From positions 7,444,417 to 7,508,416 of the forward strand of contig WMCF01000030.1 of the NCBI GenBank assembly GCA_009792885.1: a DNA stretch of 64,000 nucleotides. Reading direction: 5' to 3'. This DNA comes from Eremophila alpestris peregrina. Lineage: Eukaryota; Chordata; Aves; Passeriformes; Alaudidae. The position numbers and the translations under genes are program-made. This document shows positions 37,843 to 49,511 of the stretch, in pieces (positions within the stretch are counted from its first letter, which is position 1; every line of letters starts with the position of its first letter). The notes beneath the pieces were generated by a model. That model was not told where the DNA came from and ran no database searches. It saw only the letters and a list, made by a program, of their open reading frames with translations.

Positions 37843-37877
37843 NNNNNNNNNNNNNNNNNNNNNNNNNNNNNNNNNNN
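37843..37877. other. Assembly gap (35 N)
   Basis: 35 consecutive undetermined bases. The left flank is a T/G-rich low-complexity tract, a common cause of assembly breaks, so the true missing length may differ from 35. Peptides read across it are artefacts. Confidence 0.99.
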
Positions 37878-39170
37878 ATAACAGAACCTTCTGTCTGGTA
37901 AAAACAATGCACTTAAAGGAGTACAAAAAGTTTGCAGCTTGAACTTTTGTCTGACTGCCTGACCACTGAGAAGTGAAATAAATGCCCACACTCACTGATG
38001 AAGAAATGTGAAGAAATACAAGTTCTTGCTGTCAGTGACTTCAGTAACTAGGTCAGTTTTGAACACAGAAGTGTCCTTTGATACAGAGATTAGCTGATGA
38101 TAAATTATTTCTCAGTGCAAGTAGATTTTAATTGAGACTTGGTAACTCAATAGACTATTTATTTATTTAGATATTTATTTAATTACTAATCATATGAAGT
38201 GGTATTCTTTAATCCTAACCATACCTAAATTTAGTTATGCTATCATTTTATAGGTCTGAAGTTTTTTCTGTGCAATTAATTAGCAATGTATTTGACTAGC
38301 AGTATTTCAACTAATATTATTAACTAGCAATAGGTACTTTTGCTTCTAGAAGGAAATGTATTTGCCAACTTTGATTTGCCTAGTAATTCTCAGTTCACTG
38401 CATGATGCTTCCAGTCTTTGTTAATAATTTTCCTTGAACATTCATATGAACATATTTTTTCATTTGATAGTACTTAAAAACTGTAAAAGTCACATAAAAT
38501 TCCATTTAGCAATTTATCTCATATATTCTCATGCTCTTTATCTATGCTACAGCTCCCACTGAGATTAATTTGTCCTTAGTTAGAATTGCATTGGCTCACT
38601 TTGCCAGCTCTGGAAATGCCCAGATTAAGGCCAAAGGATGATCAGTGTGAGATCTTTTTAAAATCAAACTTTATTGCCACATATGAAGCAACCAAAGAAA
38701 CTTACAGCTGTGTGTATGAACTGCACCTGTAACTTGTCCCTAGACTATTCCAAGCCTTTTTTACCCCTTCCTTTTGCATATAATTTAATGATGCTGACAC
38801 TTCTTTCATAAAAAAAAAAAAATATTCTGGTTATTTCCCAAGCATGAGACCCAGAACCATGTTTAGTTACATGCAAAGCTTAACAATTTAATGTTTTCAT
38901 TGTTCCCTGTTCATTTCAGAACTGATCCTGTGTGTTCTACCATGTCACCAGGAATTAATCTCAGAATGGCTGTCTGCCAGTGCTTAAATAGACTAAAGAT
39001 TTTTGAACACAGATGAAACTCGGTCTGTCCCATATTGAAATATGAGAATTAATAGCAGGCTTTCCCTCAAAAATCATATCTACACAATAACAGAATAAAG
39101 AGAAGTATCTTTCACACAGATACTTTTCTTGCAGATGTTATTTCTCTATCAACATACTTAAGCCTTGCAA
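37878..39170. other. Non-coding AT-rich DNA
   Basis: AT-rich unique sequence with an A13 run at 38810-38822. No gene, RNA or repeat family was recognised. Confidence 0.5.
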
Positions 39171-39430
39171 AGTAAATAAAACATGACAAACACAGCCATC
39201 TTAGTTTAATTAAACCAAGAGCTTGTCATAAAAACCCAGAAAGACATATAGTAATTTTCTGAAATTGTAATGTCCAATTAATTAAACCATGTATAGCCAT
39301 GAAAAAGGTCAGTCATAAAAATTGGGCAGTTGATGTGGTTATATTGTCATAACAAGAGGTCAGAAGGCAGCATTTGCTTTGTAATGGTAACTGATTATCA
39401 TTGCTCTCCCCTAATTCCTGGCTGACTTAG
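39171..39430. promoter_or_regulatory. Possible conserved regulatory block
   Basis: Contains a perfect 12-bp palindrome GTTTAATTAAAC at 39204-39215 and, 60 bases on, CCAATTAATTAAACC (39274-39288). TGGTAACTGATTATCATTGC follows near 39385-39405. Paired TAATTA cores are the classic homeodomain dimer site. No repeat or frame explains the block. Function is inferred. Confidence 0.22.
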
Positions 39431-42044
39431 AAATATCTTGTAATCAGAATCTTACTTGACTTTAACACTCAAGGACAGAATGACTGTTCAGTGCTAATGC
39501 ACTGTGGGATCCAAAATGTTTCCACATCAGAAATAAGAAAGGGGGGGAAAAGCCCAACAAATAAGCAAACACCATAAAACCAAACTCCAAAAAGAAAAAA
39601 TCCACTACAGTTTCTCAAAGACATCACTGGGACAGAAAGTTAAAACACATATATCTGTAAATACATTATAAACAGTGAAACCTCTTATATTGTCAAATTA
39701 AATGAGGAAAATTAGTTAATTGGATTCCCTTCAACTGCTCAGTGCTCCCACTGTTGGCTTTATGGAACCTCAGTCATGGGAGGGAACAAAAAAATAAACT
39801 TTGGGCAATTCCCCAGAACTCTTTAAATAGGAACTGATGTGAGAGTGTTCTCCGTTGCACAGAACTGTACATTTCTCCCATCTTTCTTCCCCTTTATGCC
39901 CTCGTTTCCTTACCTGCCTTATGAAGCATGGCCATGCCCCATGTGTGGAAGAGCTCTCATCTGCAGTGCCAAGAGCAGTGGAACCCTGGTCTGTAGGAGA
40001 AATAATAGTTGGTGGTGATGGCCCTTAGCTCGGTGTGCTGCAGACCCACTGATTCACACCTGCTGCATCTTTCCTTTCACTGGGAGCAATGCCTGAGTTA
40101 AAAGGTGTGAGGTGCAGGGTCTGGAGACTGTGAGGATGGGCTGCTTCTCAATGCAGCAAGAAGATCCTAATGGCCCTCACTGGCTTCAGCAGGGACCTCC
40201 TCATTACCCTGCCTGTGGCCCAGGAGTCCTATTTCAGCTCAGAAGCATGTGCCCATGATCTTAAGTGTAAAAACTAAGAGCAGCATGACATCCTTCCCAA
40301 TTAAGGAATGATCACATAGAGAAAGACCAGAAAAACAATGGATTTCCTTCATTTCTACAAGATCATGGGAATTCTATCTACTTCTTGGTGTTAGTACAGA
40401 GTTTTTCTGAGCTACTTCTGCATGAAAAACAGTTAATAAGATTAAAATATAGATACCATAATGGATCCTAAATATATTTTTGTTCTTGGCTATATATAAC
40501 ACTATAAATAACACTAAACAATTAAAATTCCAACTCAATGTTGTTTTCCACTTTAATATAACCTTGACTTCCCATACAAAGATTGCAAAAATCTAATAAT
40601 TTTCAGATATGTATTTATAATTTCATGCAGTCTTTTAAGAAGAACCATACATAATTAAAACAAGAGTATTGTAAATTTTATCAGCATCTTTCCTTTGCCT
40701 TATATTAAAACATAATTTCAAATAATATAATTTAGATGCATTTGGAAGAAATAAATGGGAAACTGTCCATTCTCAGTCAGTTTAAACTGAATGAGGTTTT
40801 TATTTCAGCCACCAGGAATTACACATAATTTTGAGCAATACTCTTGGTTCCCTAAGTCAGAAACAAAACATCAAAGGACTACTCTCAGGAGTCCCATTGT
40901 CAGGAAATCAGTTCCTTCATTTGGTCAGAACAAAGGAAACTTGGATATTCCCAGCTAATGTTAAGATTCCACTGTCAATATTCTTAAATTTTAGTCTATG
41001 TCAAGTAAAATCTCAGGTTCAAATGTACTTTTGAAGATCTGGGGGGTTTTATTTATTTTTTTTTTCATACACTGCTGAAATCACAGAAAAAATATCAGTC
41101 AGAGAGGGAGATGGCAGAAATCCAAACATAAGTTCTTGCTATGAGAAGAATTCATTGTGGCTTCATCCTCCAACTGTAGCTGTTTCATTTCCACTCTAAA
41201 CTTTGAAAAACCCTCACTTAAAAATTAGTTAAATTTGATTTAGAATGCTGCTTCTTTTCCTCAAATGGAATTTGAAATCATGGTATTTACTGAAAACATC
41301 TTTCTTCCAAAATTCTTTAGAAATCTGTCTTCAAAATCTCAATAAAATAAACTATTTTGACACTTGTTTATCTATAGAACAAAATGCTTCTATTCTACAT
41401 GATCATGTAGTTTGCACAATCTATGTAAAATTAGTAATTATATCTACAGATACTGTGTGCACTCCTTTTACAAAACATTGCCCAATATGGCTTTGAAAAT
41501 GCATGGCCAGCAAAGAACTTAAGATGAAAACTGTCAAAGACAGTTACACAAGAGAAGCACAAATGTTTTGTGTTTGTTTTTGCTTTGGTTTGGTTTTCTC
41601 CATGAGCACTGAATATCAGTATCGTGGCTTTTCCATCCATTCCTAGAGGAAAACACAGCAAACTGTATCTCACAGACTTCTAGAGGCAGTGTGAATTTGA
41701 TGCTGTAGCTATAGGTATCTAAGCCCCATTAGGTGCTGCAGGTCCCTTACCTGGCTTCCACCTTTAGAAGAGTAAGGGTATCTCTTGGTCCTGTCACATC
41801 TTCTGGTCCTATGTGAATGTCTGACACACCAAAGATTTGAAATATCACTGTAAATTTACATGCTTAGACAACTTAACTGCTCCTGGAGTGAGATGAACAG
41901 ATCAGGAAATCCTGATTTTACTGCAGTCTGGGTCAAGTGCCTTGGTTAATTAAAAAGCTTCTTCCTTTTCTAACAAAGCATTTCTTAAAAATGAACTAAC
42001 CCCTGAGAGGCATAATTTATACCCAGCATCCACCTGGACATAAG
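39431..42044. other. Non-coding DNA with one GC-richer patch
   Basis: Unique sequence. GC-richer at 39940-40265, with no frame or repeat I can name. A perfect 16-bp palindrome CTACATGATCATGTAG lies at 41395-41410. Frames at 41245-41496 (plus) and 41431-41673 (minus) are unrecognised. Confidence 0.45.
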
Positions 42045-42318
42045 CATGGTCTTTCAGGCCTCTATCTTGGGACAAGTGCTCTTGAATATCTTAATCAATG
42101 ACGTAAAATCAAGTGCCCCTTCAGCAAGCTGCAGATGGCACAACACTGAGGGGTGCAGTGGACAAACCAGAGAAACTGGATAACATCCAGGGGAAGCTGT
42201 ACAAGCTTGAGAAGTGAGCCCACGAGGACCTCATCAACTTCAACAAGTCCAAGTACAAGGTGCTGCAACTGGGTTAGGACCACCCACAATATCATTACAG
42301 GCTGAGGGATGAACAGAC
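42045..42318 (+). mobile_element. CR1 LINE reverse-transcriptase fragment
   Basis: Matches the CR1 ORF2 reverse-transcriptase core. CTTGGGACAAGTGCTCTTGA and ATATCTTAATCAATGAC correspond to the LGPVLFNIFIND stretch, and GCAGATGGCACAAC to the catalytic FADD box, here mutated (ADG) and frameshifted. CTTGAGAAGTGAGCCCA and TTCAACAAGTCCAAGTACAA correspond to the LEKWA and FNKSKC blocks. Unlike the other copies it lacks the CR1 3' end, so it is an internal remnant of a larger insertion that was later deleted or degraded. An antisense frame at 42095-42295 is spurious. Confidence 0.9.
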
Positions 42319-45300
42319 CTGTTGCATCAGTCTAAAAGACAGGATTGTTTTGTCTTTGAAAAATGATTCCTAATCCTGTTTAAATTTTCCTGGAAAAGCT
42401 GTAGGTCTTTTTTTTTTTTTTCCCATTGTCTACCTTTCAAAGCACCTGTCTACCTTTCCTTCCATCAACCAACCTGTCAGCTTCTTTGTTTCTTTGTTTT
42501 TAATTTCTGGAGGAACCACCCTGTCAGAGGGTTAAAAAGTGAGAAAAGACAGAGCAGCTCCTTTCTAACTAAAGATACAAAAAATTTTGTTAAGTTCTTA
42601 CTAGCAGTACAAGGTAATATGTTGCATAATTCATTAGAATATGAAAGTCTAAAATTTAATATCATAAGGTATTTCCTTCTAATGCAAAAATACCTCTACC
42701 CTAAAACACTGTAAATTGCATCCTTTCCTCTTCCACCAGACTTAATGAAATATGAATCTTTGTGTTTATATGAATATTACTGTGAAAATTAAGAACTTCA
42801 TCATTTAAAATTATTTTAGGACAATTTAATTTGTATTCAAAATGGAACATCAGCACAGAACCTGTACCATTATGGAGCAGTACTGAAAATGTAATGTAGT
42901 TTAAAGAGTTTTCATGGAGGGATTAGCCTGGATTTACTGTAGCTGACAACCCAGTTTGCCACATAGTTTGCAGAATTAATTTTCTTTTTCAACTATAAAG
43001 AATTCTGCTGATCAAGACTGTCTGTGTGGTTTATAGCTAACAACTTATAACAAATGTTTCCATCTTACAGTATATAATAAGTTATAAAGACCTAAGATCA
43101 CTCTGTAGTGCACATAATTTTCATCTTTTAATCCCATTCACCTTTTACTCGTCTGTCTTGAGCAAGAGAGATATTTTGCCACTCAAACCTTCTGACTTTT
43201 ATTTTACTGAGAATTTAATGTATTCTTTTTCCAAACAGAAGTAACAAACAAGAAGGTTTTTTATATTATTGCTTTAAACTTCTCTGCTTCATAAAATCTG
43301 ATGTCATAGAACTAGTGCCCCTTTAGAAACAATACTTAAATTAGATTTTCCTCCTCAGTAGACAATCACACTGGTCCCAAATGAAAGGAAAGCAGTGCTG
43401 GGAACATCTCCTTTTCCGAGATGGGTCAGTGTTTTCTTTGCTGGAACACTAGAAGGTCCATATCTGCAGAAATACAGGGTTGTGTCCTGAACATGAGATA
43501 CATCTGAGCACCTCTGCCAATTTACATTGCATATGATCTCCTATCCAAATACTATATTCTATACATAAAATGGTCATTTCATAGCAGATGTGAAATGATG
43601 CATCTTTAAGCACTCTTTTTCAAATGCTCTTATTCTCCTACGTTATTAACAATAATCTTTAAACGAAAAAAATGAGGCAGGATAAGCCTTATTACTCAGT
43701 ATTCCTGCCACCAAGTATTTTTTCTTTTCCTATGTCAGGCATTCTCAGCAAACATTACTTGGTGTAGTCTTAAAAGAGCAGTTTAATTTTTCCACTCTTT
43801 CATACAGCTTAAGAGGCTGATTCAGGAAGGAATGAGAACCTGAATCCTGGTTTACTTCAACACATTGGTTTATCTGTGGAATTCCTGGACTCCTCTTGAC
43901 TCCCTGTATATTGATTTTGCTTCCCATCTTTTTCTCCATGACCAGCTACAATTGCACATGCTACTTCTCTGCAAGAGTACCACTCATCTGAAAACACACA
44001 TATTGACCTCTGTCATTGTTTGGCATTTTCATCTGAGGAGATGCAGATGTTTCTTCATAAAGAATTTCTGGAGAGGGCTCCAGAGTCCTGAAATACTCTT
44101 GTAGAAAACACACTCTCCTAATCTTCCAGTTTAAAGTTTTAATTGCACTTCAGTTTGTCTCAGGATCACTGGTCTTTCCACCCTGGAGAATAATTGGTCT
44201 TGCTGTGAATGTGGCTGTCTGTAAGCAAGTGTCTATACATCATTTAGTATGAAGTTTTTCACCAAACCTTCCCTCAGTTTACTTTTAAAATTAAAGCACG
44301 TGCTGAGGGAGGATTCCTTTTTGCTGAATGAAGGTTTATTTAGGAGCTAATTTTTTTTTAATTTTTTTTTTTTTGTCTCATGTCTTTTGGGGCACTGTAG
44401 TTACCAAAAAAAATAGACAGTTTATGGTTCCAGCTTATGGATACAGATGCCAATGTTTCAACATTGTTATGTTCTTCTTATATGTGTTATAACATCATTA
44501 TAAAAACATCCTTCATATCAAACAAGGCTTTTATAGGTGGCAAAATGAATACAAAATTCTCTTTATGAGAATACTGTTAATAAAATAACAAACAGAGAAA
44601 GATGTAATAAGGAAAATTTTCTGGGAAAGTATTATGCAAAGAACTTTTTATTTCAGATTTGTGGGATAACATTTTACCTAAAGAATTTTACTTCCCACAC
44701 TTGCCAGATTTCACCCCTAATGTATGTTGAGCTATAGTCACAACAAAATACCTATTTTTTAGTAGCTGAAATAAAGCTTCATGAAGTATAGCAAATGCTT
44801 AAGGGGAATTTCCTTGGAATCATAGATATCAAGACTGTTTTCAGTCTACTGGATTATTCAAGATGTAAATGGAATGGTCAACCTTTGACAAGTAAAGTCT
44901 GAGCTTATTTTTGATGATTGAAATCACATTGATTAGTGAATGCAGAGGATTTGATCCATAGGGATGCAGATGAATGTTCTTCCTAAATGAAAAAGAATGG
45001 GTGTTCTGAAAGATACCACTTACCATAACGTTCCTTTCTGTTGCATTTCACTGTTCAGCAAAAGTACAAACTGGGACCCCTCACTTTTAATAAGGACACA
45101 TCTGAGAAGATGAATTAAGTCTCAGACAGAAGAGGTAGGTGAACTTGTCCTAACTGTGGGTGGTGCAGTAATTAAAACTCAGGGAAACTGCACTTTCTGA
45201 CAGTTCATTAGACAAAACAGTATGTGGAAAATGTTTTGTCATGTCTAATTGCTACAGCTTGGATTTCTGTTACACAGAGACATCAGCTATTCATAAACCA

Positions 45301-46682
45301 GCAGGAGGAATTAATCTGCAAAAAAATGAACTTTTTATGTTACAGCTGTCCTTGTATGGAATCAATGCCTCCAGTTTTTAACTAAAAGCTTAACTTAACC
45401 ATGAGACAGAGCAAAAAAAGCAGTAGAAAATCTATATCTAGCAATAGTTTTAGAATTATTGAGTTGAGCCAGTAACATTACTTCGGAGCATAATGCTGTC
45501 TGAGTGGGATTATATTGTGTTGTCTATCAAAATGATTTTTACATATACATTACTAAGCAGTTCCAGATGTGGAATTTGAGCTACAGCTACTGGTGCTGGA
45601 GCCTTCTTGTTTCATCTCACAGTTTATAGAGAAACTATCTTCAGTGAATGATCTTACAGTATAACAGCAGAAATATTATCACTCTGATTTTCTGTATTTT
45701 CGTTCATACCTTCCATTATACAGAATGTTGGGGTGTGATTTAGTTTTTCCATAATAAAATAAGGGGCAATTTGCAGCAGAGCAGCTTTTGGGCTTAAGTT
45801 GATTATAGTTCAATTGTTTTCATGATGTCACATTTTGTCCTAGCTGAAGACTTCACGCCTATTTTCAGACAGCTTTGGGATTTCACAAAAGTTACTGGAT
45901 TGACCTGAAACCAACTGAAATCACAGTCTAATTCATGTCTGCAAAACTGATTTTTGCTTTCCAAGAGAGGCTGCATGGTTTGATATAGCACTGACCTGCA
46001 AGTGTTTTTCATGATTAATAATTATCAGAATTAGTTGATTCATATCTTTTGGTGGAACTTCAGATAAATCAGATGATTATTAAATTCCATTTGAACATTG
46101 AATTCTCTTTATTGATCAGTAGTTACAATCCACTGGGAGATCCATACAGTGTCTAGTCTGTCTCAGTCTTTAGATTTCCTCTCATCCTAAGGTTTTTCTT
46201 CAGGGACTACTGAAATGCATAAGTATACTGCTTCATGCTCTGAGTCCTCTTTTTCAGCAGGATTGAGTTTGTTTGGCAATGGCACTATCCATGGGAAAGA
46301 ATTTTCATAGACACTTGTAAACATGGTTCTGGAAATTTATGGAATATGGTGTAAGACTCTTCTGTGTTGCATTTTACTGATGGTGTTGTAAAAACTCATC
46401 AAAAATAATTACGATTTTAGTAATAATAAATAACTATAAATCAGATTCACAAAGCTTCACTAACACTCTTGAAATTGATTCTTGTGTATAAATTTAAACT
46501 GGGATAGTTGGCATGGTTGATGGCTTCAGTATTTGCAAGTAGTTTTATGTAAAACTCATAAATCTTTTGCACTCAGAGTCAGCAGTGCCTTATGTAAAAG
46601 GATTAGACTGATCTGTAGGAGATATTTGCACTCTCATATGGTGGATTAGTTGTGGTCTGGTGCCATTCCATGCAATTACTGA
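42319..46682. other. Non-coding AT-rich DNA
   Basis: About 4.4 kb of AT-rich unique sequence with a T14 run at 42408-42421 and T-rich runs at 44351-44374. Frames are at most 80 codons and unrecognised. The segment at 42905-43060 has a smooth, repeat-free composition but nothing specific. Confidence 0.5.
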
Positions 46683-46843
46683 AAGTGGAATGGACTGCCC
46701 AGGGTGTAGTCACCATTCCTGGAAGTGTTCAAGAAACAGCTGCATGTGGCAGTGCTGTGGTTGAGGTGATGGTGGTGGTCATCAAGGTTGGACTTGGTGA
46801 TACTGGAGGTCTTTCTGACCTTAAAGATTCTATGCTTCTGTGG
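46683..46843 (+). mobile_element. CR1 LINE 3' end fragment (diverged)
   Basis: Old CR1 tail in + orientation. GGAATGGACTGCCCAGGGTG, TAGTCACCATTCCTGGAAGT and GTTCAAGAAACAGCTGCATG are followed by GGTTGGACTTGGTGATACTG and a degenerate tail AGATTCTATGCTTCTGTGG. The 80-codon plus frame here (46652-46894) is remnant LINE sequence and not a host gene. Confidence 0.88.
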
Positions 46844-48192
46844 ATGAAAATCATGCAGTATATAGCTGCAAAAGCAGAGACATTAGGAAAGTGAAGAGGG
46901 TATGATGTTATTTCAAGAGATCCTGTGAATGCATGTAAAAGAAATAGCTTTAATATAAAAAGTATGATTTCCAGAAGTATTCAGCATTGGTGAAAAAATT
47001 CCATTGGTTTTAATAGCAGCAATACCAGGGTGGTGCATTTGGAAAGACTGTTTTGAAAGAGAAGAAATTTAATCTATGGCCAGTGGTGAATAAAAACCTC
47101 CATAAAAAATGGTTCAGAGCAGAAGACTAGCCTTGGGAATTCTTATTGTCTTGAGTTTTCTCTCTCCTTCAACTTTGGAGAAAAAGAGAAGGTATTCAGA
47201 GGGTAATATTTAAAAAAAAAAAAGGAAAAAAAAAGAAAGAAGAGTTAGTGGTGTAAATCACTTCTGTGCTCTTTTAAAATCATGCTTAGAAGACTTTATT
47301 CAATCTTGTATTCATCAATATTTATGCCAAAAAACACCACTGACTTTAATTAAACTCTACCAACATATGACAGACATGTATTTATGAATCAAATTAATAC
47401 CATTAAAAATTTGTAAAGTCTGCTTTGTTTCTACGCAAGTATACAAAACTAGGATGAAAGAACCCAACTGCCTGTTTTATCATCTGTCTGGTAGAGAGAA
47501 AGATACCTAAGTGGAAATGAATAGATGTGAATTATTGCATTAATTAGGAGTATTCTGAGTTTAGAATTTTGGAGCCAGTGAGTTTAAATGCTGTGTAAAT
47601 TCTGTCTCACATTGAAGATGCTCCCATAGAGGTCAACTCCATCTAGTCCAGCTGTGCATGATGGACCTTGTGGCAGAAGAGAGAACTTGCGACTGTGTAG
47701 TGACTTATAAACAAATCACAATTAACATTATCCTTATTTTAGGAACTAGTAACCTATTCTTGGCACTTAGCAGCAATGATTAGGAACCTTTCCTGCCCTC
47801 TTATTAGTTACTTGATATTTTAGGCATTTCCATGTTGCTCTTCTTCCTTGACTTTGTCTTTAGTACTTCCATTTTGATTATTGCACCCTAACACAAAGAT
47901 ATCCTCCATCTCCTTGGATGTGAGAGAATAGTGCACAGGGGTGCAAGTTGTTAATTTCAGTGATTCTTCATCTTCTGAGTTTACTTTAAAGTTTTGTCTT
48001 ATCACCAAACCACATTTTTTAATATTACTGATTCTTCATAAAACCCAACAGATTGTCACAAAGCTTACACAGAGGGTTGCAACTTGTGAATTTAGTTTAA
48101 CTTAATTAAATAATTTAATGAATTAATTTAAAATTCTCAACAAGGTGACATTTTAATCTTTTTTTTTGTTGTTGTTGTTCCCAATTTTACTT
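46844..48192. other. Non-coding DNA with A-rich tract
   Basis: AT-rich unique sequence. An A/purine-rich tract lies at 47212-47244, and T9 plus (GTT)n at about 48160-48179 just before the next CR1. No gene was recognised. Confidence 0.5.
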
Positions 48193-48408
48193 GAATCATA
48201 GAATTGTCTGGGTTGGAAGGGACCTTAAGGATGATCTAGTTCCAACATCCCTCTAATGTGCAAGGACATCTTTTACAAAATCAGGTTGCTCAGGGCTCCA
48301 GCCAAGCTGGCCTTGAGTACTTAAGGAATGAGGGAGGCATCCACGACTTCTCTGGCAACCTCTTCCAGTGCCTCACCACCCTCACAGTAAAGAGGTTCTC
48401 TGAATTAG
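48193..48408 (-). mobile_element. CR1 LINE, 3' part (split by LTR)
   Basis: Reverse-oriented CR1. It begins with the inverted tail GAATCATAGAATTG, then GGTTGGAAGGGACCTTAAGG, GATCTAGTTCCAACATCCCT, CAGGTTGCTCAGGGCTCCAG and CAGTGCCTCACCACCCTCAC. It breaks off after AAAGAGGTTCTCTGAATTAG, where an LTR is inserted, and resumes at about 49190. A plus frame at 48258-48551 is spurious. Confidence 0.95.
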
Positions 48409-48565
48409 TGTCTCAGTTTGAAAGACAGGTATCTGCTAGGGGAAGCCAGTGCTCTCCCCTTGCAATGGAGAATGCAAACCCCCTCCCTCCAAATTATTAT
48501 AAATTTGAAATTAAGGGGCTGTCAGACAAAAAGATGTGGGAATGGGAATAACAGAGGTTTTTTTA

Positions 48566-48606
<41 letters not shown>

Positions 48607-49188
48607 AAACAAGCAAACAAACAAACAAACAACTACAGCATTAATAATAAGACAGAAACCAAGAACCTCGAGGGACCACAAATTCCAGGACAGTCTGATC
48701 CCCAGTGCCTCTGAGGCACCAAGCTGGAGCGGTGGAAGATCCTGGGCTGGTGATGAAGCAGATGAGCAGTCCTGCAGTGGTGACTGAAGCAGCAGAGATA
48801 TCCCGGCTGAGCAAAAGGGTGTGGGGTCAGTGCAGGCAAAAGCCTCAAAGCGACAGCAGGACAGGGTCGGGCCCACTCCAGCAGGGCAGGAGGAGAGCTC
48901 AGAAATCCCCGGGCACACGAGCAGATGGTGGTAGGTTTTCCCAGGAGCGCAGTCAATGGTGACAGTGAAACTCCTCTTGCAGCAAAGCCAAAAAGCCCGG
49001 GTGTCCTCTCTTCGGAGTGCCAAGGGCAAGAGTGCCCACCCCCCAGCTCCCCTGTCCCTTCGGTCTTTCCTTCCCTGGTTTCCTTTGTCTTTCGTTAAAT
49101 ACCGACAATCACTCAGTCGTTAGTGTCTTAGCAACTTGAGGGAAAAAATTCCAAAAGGCAAAATAAACAAACCCAAATCTAACCCCCA
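48409..49188. mobile_element. Solo LTR of an endogenous retrovirus
   Basis: A 780-base insert in a collinear CR1, starting TGTCTCAGTTTGAAAG and ending AACCCCCA, so with canonical TG...CA ends. A 7-bp direct repeat GAATTAG flanks it (48402-48408 and 49190-49196), with one extra base at the right junction. Landmarks are TTGCAATGGAGAATGCAAAC, AAATTAAGGGGCTGTCAG, GAACCTCGAGGGACCACAAA and an AATAAA at about 49162. I recall such a layout from passerine ERV LTRs, but cannot assign a subfamily. No gag, pol or env is present. The 172-codon minus frame (48511-49029) and the overlapping 83-107-codon frames are by-products of its GC-rich half and the microsatellite. Orientation unresolved. Confidence 0.82.
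48569..48636. repeat. (AT)16 plus (AAAC)n microsatellite in LTR
   Basis: A perfect (AT)16 tract at 48569-48600 is followed by an AAAC/CAAA-type tract to about 48632. It sits inside the LTR and has probably expanded from an A/T-rich segment of it. Likely polymorphic. Confidence 0.95.
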
Positions 49189-49189
49189 A

Positions 49190-49511
49190 GAATTAGGAAC
49201 GTCTTTTCCTAATACCAAATCCAAACCTCTCCTAGTTCAGTTTAAAGCTTATTCTTATATCTTCTAAAGCTTACCCCTTATTCTATCCCTGTATGACCTT
49301 GTAAAAACTCCCTTTCTGACACTCTTATAGGCCCCCTTCAGGTGCTGAAGGTCTCCCCAGAGTCTTCTCCAGGCTGAACAATACCAGCTCTCTCAGCCTT
49401 TCTTCACAGGAGAGGTGCTCCATCCCTTTAATCATCCTCATGGCCCTCTGGACTGGCTCCAACAGGTCCATGTCTTTCTTGTTCTGAGGACTTCAGAACT
49501 GGACACAATTA
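49190..49511 (-). mobile_element. CR1 LINE, 5'-ward part (split by LTR)
   Basis: Continuation of the reverse-oriented CR1 beyond the LTR. TTTTCCTAATACCAAATCCA, CTAGTTCAGTTTAAAGC, CTTCTCCAGGCTGAACAATA, AGCTCTCTCAGCCTTTCTTC and ACAGGAGAGGTGCTCCATCC run to CAGAACTGGACACAATT, where similarity ends (5' truncation point of the element). These are the antisense of the ORF2 C-terminal codons (FSLEKRR-like block). The first seven bases are the LTR target duplication. Confidence 0.94.

Noticed and set aside
37704..37995. Frames running through the N gap
   Set aside because: They contain undetermined residues and are artefacts of translating the gap.
42095..42295. 66-codon minus frame
   Set aside because: Antisense of the CR1 reverse-transcriptase fragment.
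48511..49029. 172-codon minus frame, the longest in the window
   Set aside because: It lies wholly inside the solo LTR and reads through the (AT)n microsatellite as alternating Ile-Tyr. No protein family is recognised and other frames in the LTR are also open.
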